A stretch of DNA of 17,616 nucleotides, from the NCBI GenBank assembly GCA_016779505.1, contig JADHNM010000019.1, forward strand, positions 1 to 17,616, written 5' to 3'. The position numbers were made by a program, and so were the translations under genes. Within the stretch, counting starts at the first letter, position 1; each line of letters opens with the position of its first letter. Below the pieces are notes generated by a model. That model was not told the DNA's origin. It searched no databases and saw only the letters and a list, made by a program, of their open reading frames with translations. Positions 6,860 to 12,731 of this stretch are shown here, one piece after another. The DNA is from SAR86 cluster bacterium (GTDB taxonomy: Bacteria; Pseudomonadota; Gammaproteobacteria; Magnimaribacterales; D2472).

Positions 6860-8386
6860 ATGGCTATTTTTTCTATCTCTCATTCAGAGAGCGGCAAAAA
6901 ACTATTAACTTTAAAAAGCCCCGTCGATCTCTCTCATATCGATACTTATGAGTGCACTTCATCGGAAGAGATTTCATCGATAATGACCCAAGCCAAAGTT
7001 GCGCAAAGTGAGTGGAAGAAAACAACTTTGAAAGAAAGAGTTGAATTAATGCATAGGGTTGCTGATGTAGTTATTCAGCAGCAAGACAGAATCATGGATG
7101 TTGTCATGAGAGAGACTGGCAAACCTAAGCAAGAAGCTATGTCTATGGAAGTATTTTCAGCTGTAGATTCTTTGGTTTTTTATGCTAAGAGAGCTCAAAA
7201 GTGGCTAGCAGATAAAAAAATCAAGATGCATGGTCCTATGCAATTTCTTAAAAAAACAATTATTACTTACAAGCCTAGAGGTGTTGTGGCTGTCATTACT
7301 CCTTGGAATGGCCCATTCATACTATCTATCAACCCAGTCATTCAAGCTGTTCTTTGTGGAAATAGCGTGGTGGTAAAACCATCTGAAGTTACGCCTATGT
7401 CTGGGGCATTGGTGCAGGAAATTTTTGCATTAGCAGAAGCACCAGAGCATCTTGTGCAGACCGTTATAGGGGATGGGGAGACAGGTGCGGAGTTAATTAA
7501 TCAGGGTCCAGATAAGGTTTCTTTCACAGGCAGTGTTGCAACTGGAAAAAAGATTGCGGCAAAGTGTGGTGAGATGCTTATTCCCTATAGCCTCGAGTTA
7601 GGTGGGAAAGATGCCATGATTGTTTGTTCTGATGCTGATATTAAAGATGCAGCTAGTGGGGCAGTGGTTGGTTCATGCATGAATGCTGGCCAGTATTGTT
7701 GTGGCACTGAAAGAATTTACGTTATGGCTGATGTCTATGATGAATTTGTTGCAGAAGTTGTCTCTATAACTGAATCTTTAATTCAATCAAATGATTGTAA
7801 AGGTGATGTAGGTCCTACATTTTGGGATAAACAAATTGATATTATTGAAGATCATGTCAATGACGCCGTTGATAAAGGGGCTAAGGTGTTAGTTGGTGGG
7901 AAACGAAATCCAAATTTTGAAGGATTATATTTTGAACCAACTGTTCTTGTAGAGGTAACTCATGAAATGAAAATCATGAAAGATGAAACCTTTGGACCAA
8001 TTATTTCTATTATGAAGGTTCAATCAGAGGATGAAGCATTAATGTTAGCCAATCAATCGCATTATGGTTTAAATGGAAATGTATGGACTAAAGATTTGAT
8101 TAAAGGTCAAAGATTAGCAAAATCAATTGAAACTGGCGCTTGTTCCGTTAATGATATGGCAATGAGTTATGGTGTTAATGAAGTTCCATTTGGCGGTGTA
8201 AAAGAAAGTGGATTGGGTGTGGTAAATGGGAAAGAGGGCTTATTGGCATATGCTCACCCAATGCCAATTATTATTGGCAAGAAGTCTGCATCTGCCTACC
8301 CATATACAGATAAATCGTTTGAACAGCTTAAGGGCGCTTTAAAATTATTTTGGGGGAACAGGCTGGTAAGAAAGCTTTTTGGTTAA
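6860..8386 (+). CDS. NAD(P)-dependent aldehyde dehydrogenase
   Basis: This 508-residue protein is a complete ALDH-superfamily enzyme. Visible motifs are TPWNGP with Asn150, KPSE (173-176), FTGSVATGK (222-230), the general base Glu246 in ELGGKD, the nucleophile Cys280 in NAGQYC, and the later ETFGPI segment contacting the nicotinamide ribose. It would oxidise an aldehyde to the carboxylate, or to an acyl intermediate, in the cytoplasm. A C-terminal extension of about 30 residues (SFEQLKGALKLFWGNRL) is amphipathic and basic and might touch membranes. A strong AAAGGAG (6845-6851) inside the end of the upstream kinase gene, eight bases from the ATG, supports this start and coupling to that gene. 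The aldehyde substrate is not deducible. Confidence 0.92.
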   Translation: MAIFSISHSESGKKLLTLKSPVDLSHIDTYECTSSEEISSIMTQAKVAQSEWKKTTLKERVELMHRVADVVIQQQDRIMDVVMRETGKPKQEAMSMEVFSAVDSLVFYAKRAQKWLADKKIKMHGPMQFLKKTIITYKPRGVVAVITPWNGPFILSINPVIQAVLCGNSVVVKPSEVTPMSGALVQEIFALAEAPEHLVQTVIGDGETGAELINQGPDKVSFTGSVATGKKIAAKCGEMLIPYSLELGGKDAMIVCSDADIKDAASGAVVGSCMNAGQYCCGTERIYVMADVYDEFVAEVVSITESLIQSNDCKGDVGPTFWDKQIDIIEDHVNDAVDKGAKVLVGGKRNPNFEGLYFEPTVLVEVTHEMKIMKDETFGPIISIMKVQSEDEALMLANQSHYGLNGNVWTKDLIKGQRLAKSIETGACSVNDMAMSYGVNEVPFGGVKESGLGVVNGKEGLLAYAHPMPIIIGKKSASAYPYTDKSFEQLKGALKLFWGNRLVRKLFG

Positions 8387-8393
8387 ATTAATT

Positions 8394-8843
8394 TTAAAGC
8401 TCCAGATTCTCAACCTCAACCTCTATATCAATATCAACATTTTCAAATAATTCAGAAACCTCAGCTATTGCATTTTGAAGATCAATTTCTATTTCTTTAA
8501 TGCCTTCATCAGCGAGCTTTTCTTCTCCATAAAGTTTCATTGCATTTGTTACTTCTGCAACAATCGATTTAATATCAAGCTCAGAGTCATTTGAATTTAT
8601 TTTGATTTGAATTTTCTTTTTTCCATCGTCGGGTTTAAAAACCATAACTTCATGATCTTGAATCTCATGAAGATCCATGTTTTTACCAGAATTTTCTTTC
8701 CATTTAGGTTGTTTAATGTCTTTAATCATGACGTGCTTTTGCATCATTTTATGATTTTGTTTCGGTGCAAAATAGTCATCTACTACAATAGCAAATCCAA
8801 TAATGCTTCCTAATATTAAAGCTTGAATATATCTTTCATTCAT
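8394..8843 (-). CDS. Membrane-anchored acidic protein of unknown function
   Basis: I do not recognise this 149-residue protein. Residues 8-24 (ALILGSIIGFAIVV) form a single hydrophobic helix, then a basic, His/Met-rich linker (NHKMMQKHVM, about 31-40). The rest is a highly charged domain with alternating strand-like segments (IQIKINSN, IKEIEIDL) and an acidic C-terminus rich in VDIDIEVEVE. It is probably anchored to the inner membrane with the charged domain exposed. A strong GGGAGG, four bases before the ATG, is among the best ribosome sites in the window and argues that the gene is real. It converges on the aldehyde dehydrogenase with only 7 bases between stops and sits just after the SDR gene on the same strand. 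Confidence 0.7.
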   Translation of the reverse strand: MNERYIQALILGSIIGFAIVVDDYFAPKQNHKMMQKHVMIKDIKQPKWKENSGKNMDLHEIQDHEVMVFKPDDGKKKIQIKINSNDSELDIKSIVAEVTNAMKLYGEEKLADEGIKEIEIDLQNAIAEVSELFENVDIDIEVEVENLEL

Positions 8844-8853
8844 AATGCCTCCC
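8844..8853 (-). promoter_or_regulatory. Strong Shine-Dalgarno site for the acidic orphan gene
   Basis: Read on the minus strand, GGGAGG is followed by CATT and the ATG at 8843. This near-consensus purine block with short spacing fixes the start codon and is unusually strong for this AT-rich window. Confidence 0.7.
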
Positions 8854-8898
8854 TATATTGATTCAACTACTTAGACTTTAGCATACAAGGATAGTTCA

Positions 8899-9663
8899 TT
8901 ACTTTGGTTTAGCAGCGTCTAAATAAGCTGGTTTCTCTCCACCACCATGAACCTCAAGAGCTGCACCTGTAATCCAGTCTGCTAGATCAGATGAAAAAAA
9001 CAAACAGGCATTTGCAACATCCTCGGGTTTTCCCATTCTTTTCATGGGAATGGTTTTTGCAACTTTATTGATCTCTTTTTTACTGCCGTAATGAAGCATC
9101 GAATTTTCAGTTTCTATGTATCCAACAATAATGGAGTTAACCTTTATTTTTGGTGCCCATTCTATCGCCAAAGTTTTAGTTAAATTTACAAGGCCTCCCT
9201 TAGCAGCACCATAAGCTGCGCTTCCAGGTGTTGGCCTTGAAGCTGTAACACTGGATATATTAATAATATTAGAAATAGTTTTTTGTCTCATCATGATTTT
9301 TGCAAATCTCTGACTAACATTTAATGGAGCGGATAAATTCAGATCTATGATTGCTTCATGAAATTTATTTGAAGCCGTTAGTGCGCTTGTCATTGGAGCG
9401 CCTCCAGCATTGTTAATTAAAATATCAATAGATTTGTATTCATTTTTAATTAGCTGAACAGCTGAATCTAGCGACTGAATGTTTCTAATATCACATTCTA
9501 TGAATCTAGCTTTTCTACCCTTAGTTTTAATTATTCTAGCGGGTTTCTGTCTAGCAAGAATTATTACATTAGCATTTTGCTTTAAAAAAGCCTTAGAAAT
9601 TTCAGCTCCTATGCCTTTTGTACCACCAGTGACTACAACTGATTTATTTTTTAGATCTATCAT
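8899..9663 (-). CDS. Short-chain dehydrogenase/reductase (SDR), FabG-like
   Basis: This 254-residue protein is a classical SDR with intact motifs: TGGTKGIG (12-19), CDIR (57-60), INNAGG (83-88), catalytic Ser138, Tyr151 and Lys155 (YGAAKGG), and the closing WITGAALEVHGGG. Length and motif spacing fit NAD(P)-dependent oxidoreductases of the 3-oxoacyl reductase/alcohol dehydrogenase type. AAGGA lies 8-9 bases before the ATG. The gene is transcribed away from the F420 operon, from a shared intergenic region, and is followed on the same strand by the acidic membrane-anchored protein. The substrate is unknown; unlike the other SDR in this window, its cofactor and NNAG motifs are standard. Confidence 0.88.
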   Translation of the reverse strand: MIDLKNKSVVVTGGTKGIGAEISKAFLKQNANVIILARQKPARIIKTKGRKARFIECDIRNIQSLDSAVQLIKNEYKSIDILINNAGGAPMTSALTASNKFHEAIIDLNLSAPLNVSQRFAKIMMRQKTISNIINISSVTASRPTPGSAAYGAAKGGLVNLTKTLAIEWAPKIKVNSIIVGYIETENSMLHYGSKKEINKVAKTIPMKRMGKPEDVANACLFFSSDLADWITGAALEVHGGGEKPAYLDAAKPK

Positions 9664-9698
9664 TGGTTAATTCCTTCAGTCCCATTAGCTAGATTTTT

Positions 9699-9704
9699 AT
9701 TATA
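9699..9704 (-). promoter_or_regulatory. Candidate -10 element for the leftward SDR gene
   Basis: The minus strand reads a perfect TATAAT here, about 35 bases before the SDR start codon. No convincing -35 hexamer lies 16-18 bases upstream (best reading ACAATA), so an activator might be needed, or the match may be chance. Confidence 0.35.
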
Positions 9705-9774
9705 GAGCATGAATGATTAAATATTGTTGACAAATATTATCCTAATGATACCCATTGATTCATTCATTAGTTTG

Positions 9775-9780
9775 TATAAT
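9775..9780 (+). promoter_or_regulatory. Candidate -10 element of the F420 operon
   Basis: A perfect TATAAT on the plus strand lies 39 bases before the npdG ATG, giving a leader of roughly 30 bases. The -35 region is poor: TTGATT at 9755-9760 is only 14 bases away, and the perfect TTGACA at 9727-9732 is too far. It is the only promoter-like signal upstream of the operon, and the following genes have no gap large enough for another. Confidence 0.42.
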
Positions 9781-9807
9781 CTTGTTAGAATTTATTAAAT
9801 ACTATTC

Positions 9808-9813
9808 AGGAGA
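9808..9813 (+). promoter_or_regulatory. Shine-Dalgarno site of npdG
   Basis: AGGAGA is placed six bases before the ATG at 9820. It is a good site that sets the start of the first gene of the F420 operon. Confidence 0.7.
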
Positions 9814-9819
9814 AATATA

Positions 9820-10452
9820 ATGAAAATAGCAATTCTTGGAGGCACTGGCTCTTTAGGCAGGGGTTTAGCTTCAAGGTGGATCAAATCCGGTCATGATGTC
9901 TTAATTGGTAGTCGTGAATTAGAAAAAGCTATAGAAGTTGCGATTTCATTAGGTCTAGAAGAGTCTCAGGGTATGCTCAATATAGATGCAGCCAAAGCTT
10001 GTGAGATAGCATGTTTAACTGTTCCATTTGCGCATCAAGAAGCAACTTTGTTAAGCATTGATAGTTCCTTGAATCAAAAAATAATGATTGATGCAACTGT
10101 TCCACTGATGCCTCCGAAAGTGATGAGAGTTCAGCTACCTCAAGAAGGGTCTGCAGCATTAAAAGCGCAAGCTATATTAGGAGCGGAAACAACTGTAATT
10201 TCTGCCTTTCAGAATATTTCTGCAGAATTGTTGCAAACAGATAAAGAAATTGATTGCGATGTTCTAGTTGCAGGAGATTTTTTAGAAGCCAGGAATGTGG
10301 TCATTGAGTTAGTAAAAGATGCTGGATTAACCGGTTGGCATGCAGGCCCCTTGTGTAACTCAGTTGCAGCTGAATCCTTAACATCAATCCTCATAGCAAT
10401 TAATAAAAAGCATTCTTTGGCTCACTCAGGCATTAAAATTACCGGTCATTAG
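9820..10452 (+). CDS. npdG: NADPH:coenzyme F420 oxidoreductase
   Basis: This 210-residue protein matches the F420-dependent NADP reductase (Fno/NpdG) family, which transfers hydride between NADP(H) and the deazaflavin F420 in the cytoplasm. The N-terminal Rossmann loop is Gly7-Gly-Thr-Gly10-Ser-Leu-Gly13. Ser31-Arg32 with Lys36 (GSRELEKA) forms the pocket expected for the 2'-phosphate of NADP. Further family features are CLTVPF (45-50 region), the IDATVPLMPP segment, and a C-terminal GLTGWHAGPL stretch near the deazaflavin site. The length is normal. It is the first gene of the F420 operon, and in bacteria lacking Fgd-type glucose-6-phosphate dehydrogenase it is the usual source of F420H2. 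The next gene begins within about 50 bases. The main alternative, a plain NADP oxidoreductase of the F420_oxidored fold, is unlikely given the operon. Confidence 0.9.
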   Translation: MKIAILGGTGSLGRGLASRWIKSGHDVLIGSRELEKAIEVAISLGLEESQGMLNIDAAKACEIACLTVPFAHQEATLLSIDSSLNQKIMIDATVPLMPPKVMRVQLPQEGSAALKAQAILGAETTVISAFQNISAELLQTDKEIDCDVLVAGDFLEARNVVIELVKDAGLTGWHAGPLCNSVAAESLTSILIAINKKHSLAHSGIKITGH

Positions 10453-10465
10453 AGAGATTACTATT
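10451..10465 (+). promoter_or_regulatory. Putative non-canonical ATT start site of cofE
   Basis: AGAGAG (10451-10456) overlaps the npdG stop and lies six bases before ATT at 10463, or directly before ATT at 10457. Starting here restores the first beta-strand of the CofE fold, which a TTG start at 10502 would remove. AUU starts are known in bacteria (infC, pcnB) but are rare and usually weak; this is an inference from conservation. Confidence 0.4.
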
Positions 10466-10501
10466 AATTCTATCCATTTATATGCTCTAGAAACGCTGCC
10501 T

Positions 10502-11224
10502 TTGATAGAGCCTGGGCAAGATGTATCCGCTGAAATAATAAAAGCTCTTGAGCAAGAATCTATTGAGGTAGAGGATGGAGATATTTTTGCTGTAGCCCAA
10601 AAAATTATTTCTAAATCTGAAAATAGATATCTAGATATTTCAAACATTAAACCATCAAAAAAAGCGAATGAGTTATCTAAACAAATAAACAAAGACCCTA
10701 AATTTACTCAAGCAATTCTTAACGAATCTAAACAAGTCGTAAAATACAGAATGGGTGTTTTAATAGTTGAACATAAACTTGGATTTATCCATGCAAATGC
10801 TGGCATAGATAGATCGAACATAGATCAAAAACAAGATATTGTGTTATTGCTCCCTAAAGATCCAGATGAATCTGCTAAAAAACTATCAACAGCCTTAACA
10901 AAACATTATAAAAAAAATATATCTGTCATAGTAACCGACACCATGGGAAGACCATTTAGAAATGGAATTGTTGGATTTGCAATTGGCAGTCATAACATTG
11001 AATGTATTGTAGATGAGCGAGGCAATTATGATTTGTTCGGTAATATGCTTAAGGTTACTCAAATTGGAATTGCTGATGAACTTGCAGCTGCAGCTTCTTT
11101 GTTGATGGGTCAAGCCGCACAAAAAAAACCTGTTGTTATAATTAAAGGCTATCAATTCAAACCTAACAAAAAAGCCAAAGCCTCTGAGCTAATCAGAAGT
11201 GAGAGCGAGGATTTATTCAGGTGA
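10502..11224 (+). CDS. cofE: Coenzyme F420-0:L-glutamate ligase (CofE)
   Basis: This enzyme adds gamma-linked glutamates to F420-0 using GTP. Family motifs are plain: EDGDIFAVAQKIISKSE near the N-terminus, HANAGIDRSN in the middle, DTMGRPFRNG for nucleotide/metal binding, and ADELAAAASLLMGQ with PVVIIKGY at the end. It is a stand-alone CofE without the C-terminal nitroreductase-like FMN domain of actinobacterial FbiB. The given start is a TTG, but it cuts off the first family strand: in the same frame, codons 10463-10501 encode a matching segment ending LETLPLIEPGQD. No ATG, GTG or TTG exists upstream before the stop at 10394, so initiation at ATT 10463 (AGAGAG six bases upstream) is likely, giving about 253 residues. 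The stop overlaps the cofD GTG by four bases. Confidence 0.92.
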   Translation: MIEPGQDVSAEIIKALEQESIEVEDGDIFAVAQKIISKSENRYLDISNIKPSKKANELSKQINKDPKFTQAILNESKQVVKYRMGVLIVEHKLGFIHANAGIDRSNIDQKQDIVLLLPKDPDESAKKLSTALTKHYKKNISVIVTDTMGRPFRNGIVGFAIGSHNIECIVDERGNYDLFGNMLKVTQIGIADELAAAASLLMGQAAQKKPVVIIKGYQFKPNKKAKASELIRSESEDLFR

Positions 11225-12150
11225 AAAATTATCTTTTATTGTGCGGAGGAGTTGGAGGCGCAAAACTTGCATTAGGTTTCAAGGAGATACTTTCTCCCGA
11301 AAACTTAGGAATAGTTGTAAATACTGGAGATGATTTTACTCATCTCAATCTTAAGATTTGCCCTGACCTAGACACAGTCATGTACACACTTTCAGGTGAG
11401 TCAGATGTCTCTAAGGGCTGGGGTCGAAAAAATGAAACCTGGAATATGCTTTCGGCATTATCTAAATTAGATGGAGAGACATGGTTCCAGCTTGGTGATA
11501 AAGATCTCGCAACACACATTCATCGAACTAAATTATTGCAATCTGGATATTCCTTACAGGAAGCAACCTCCATTTTATCTAAGTTATTTAATTTGCCTGA
11601 TTTTATATATCCCATGAGCAATGAGTCAGTTGAAACATATGTTCAAACAAAAAATAGATTGCTCTCTTTTCAAGAGTATTTTGTAAAGTTGCAATGTAAG
11701 CCTCCTGTTACAGATTTTGTTTTTAAAGGCTTGGATGCCGCTGAATTTAATCATTCAATAGATCTCGATGCGTTCGAGGAAATTGTCATATGCCCCTCTA
11801 ATCCATTCGTAAGCATTAATCCAATGCTTCAATTAAATAAACTGCAGCAACATTTAATAAATCATCCAGAGAAAGTAACTGTTATCAGTCCAATTGTTAA
11901 CTTGAACTCACTAAAGGGACCCACTGCAAAAATGATGACTGAGTTGGGCCAGGATGTAAATGTACAAAGCATTGCCAAATTTTATAAAAATTATTCTAAA
12001 AGAATTTTTATTGACTCATCAGACCAAAACGAGTTAACAACAATTACTCACATGGGCTTTGAAGTTTGTCTTGCAGATCTCATCATGAATAACTTTCAGT
12101 CAAAGGTAAATCTTGCAAAAACAATAGTTGATCACCTAGAGGAAAGTTAA
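11221..12150 (+). CDS. cofD: 2-phospho-L-lactate transferase (CofD)
   Basis: This 309-residue protein joins the phospho-acid part of the GDP-activated precursor to the hydroxyl of FO, giving F420-0 or dehydro-F420-0. The family pattern is complete: CGGVGGAK (8-15), VNTGDDF (33-39), CPDLDTVMYTLSG (47-59), GWG (66-68), WFQLGDKDLATHIHRT (88-103), SFQEYFV (149-155) and CPSNPFVSINPML (191-203). The length is normal for CofD/FbiA. The GTG start overlaps the cofE stop as GTGA, a strong coupling arrangement. The GDD and DLD acidic residues are those expected to bind Mg2+ and the GDP moiety. There is no sign of truncation. Confidence 0.96.
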   Translation: MKNYLLLCGGVGGAKLALGFKEILSPENLGIVVNTGDDFTHLNLKICPDLDTVMYTLSGESDVSKGWGRKNETWNMLSALSKLDGETWFQLGDKDLATHIHRTKLLQSGYSLQEATSILSKLFNLPDFIYPMSNESVETYVQTKNRLLSFQEYFVKLQCKPPVTDFVFKGLDAAEFNHSIDLDAFEEIVICPSNPFVSINPMLQLNKLQQHLINHPEKVTVISPIVNLNSLKGPTAKMMTELGQDVNVQSIAKFYKNYSKRIFIDSSDQNELTTITHMGFEVCLADLIMNNFQSKVNLAKTIVDHLEES

Positions 12151-12151
12151 G

Positions 12152-12727
12152 ATGGGTATCTCAGCTTTTATACCCGTAAAAAAATTTTCAGATTCAAAGC
12201 TTCGCTTAACATCTATACTTAATCCAGAGGAACGAGAACAATTAGCTTCTAAGATGGTCAATCAAACCATTGATGCATTAAAAGATTCGAATATTTGTAA
12301 TTCAATTACTTTGGTAACTAATGATCCTAATTTATATATCGATGGCACCGAGACTTTTGTAACTAAATCATTGTTGAACGATTGCTTGACAGAAGCGATT
12401 CTATTTTGCAAACCTAAAGATATTATATTAATCATGCATGCTGATTTGCCCACTATTAATAAGTTCGATCTCCAGAAGTTAAAAGATTGTTTTAATAATG
12501 ATGTGATTAATATTGTTTCAGATGCAAAAGAAAAAGGTACAAATTGCTTAATGTTTCACTCATCTATGAGTTTTGAGCTCAAATTTGGTCTAAATAGTTT
12601 TCAGCTATTTCTTGATGAATTTAGTTCGAAAAATTATAAGCATCAAAATATAATGATAAATGCTTTAAAAGATGATCTTGACTCAGAGGAAGATTACTTC
12701 AAACTAATTAAATACGTTAAAGGTTAG
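12152..12727 (+). CDS. cofC: 2-phospho-L-lactate guanylyltransferase family protein (CofC/FbiD)
   Basis: This 191-residue nucleotidyltransferase activates a three-carbon phospho-acid (2-phospholactate, phosphoenolpyruvate or 3-phosphoglycerate, depending on lineage) with GTP, supplying CofD. Motifs are PVKKFSDSKLRL (8-19, GTP loop), ADLP (97-100, metal), GTN (129-131), FGLNSF (145-150) and DDLDSEEDY (174-182), where most relatives have DIDTPEDL. The protein is at the short end for the family, and its middle is divergent and lysine-rich. An AGAGGA site eight bases before the ATG supports the start, one base after the cofD stop. Which substrate it uses cannot be decided here, and matters because no dehydro-F420 reductase is visible. 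Confidence 0.92.
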   Translation: MGISAFIPVKKFSDSKLRLTSILNPEEREQLASKMVNQTIDALKDSNICNSITLVTNDPNLYIDGTETFVTKSLLNDCLTEAILFCKPKDIILIMHADLPTINKFDLQKLKDCFNNDVINIVSDAKEKGTNCLMFHSSMSFELKFGLNSFQLFLDEFSSKNYKHQNIMINALKDDLDSEEDYFKLIKYVKG

Positions 12728-12731
12728 TTAT

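Noticed and set aside
9727..9732. A perfect TTGACA as a -35 element for the F420 operon
   Set aside because: No acceptable -10 lies 16-18 bases downstream (TACCCA/ACCCAT), and the nearest TATAAT is 42 bases away.
10426..10692. An 88-codon minus-strand frame across the npdG/cofE junction
   Set aside because: It is antisense to the conserved CofE N-terminus, with no domain and no ribosome site.
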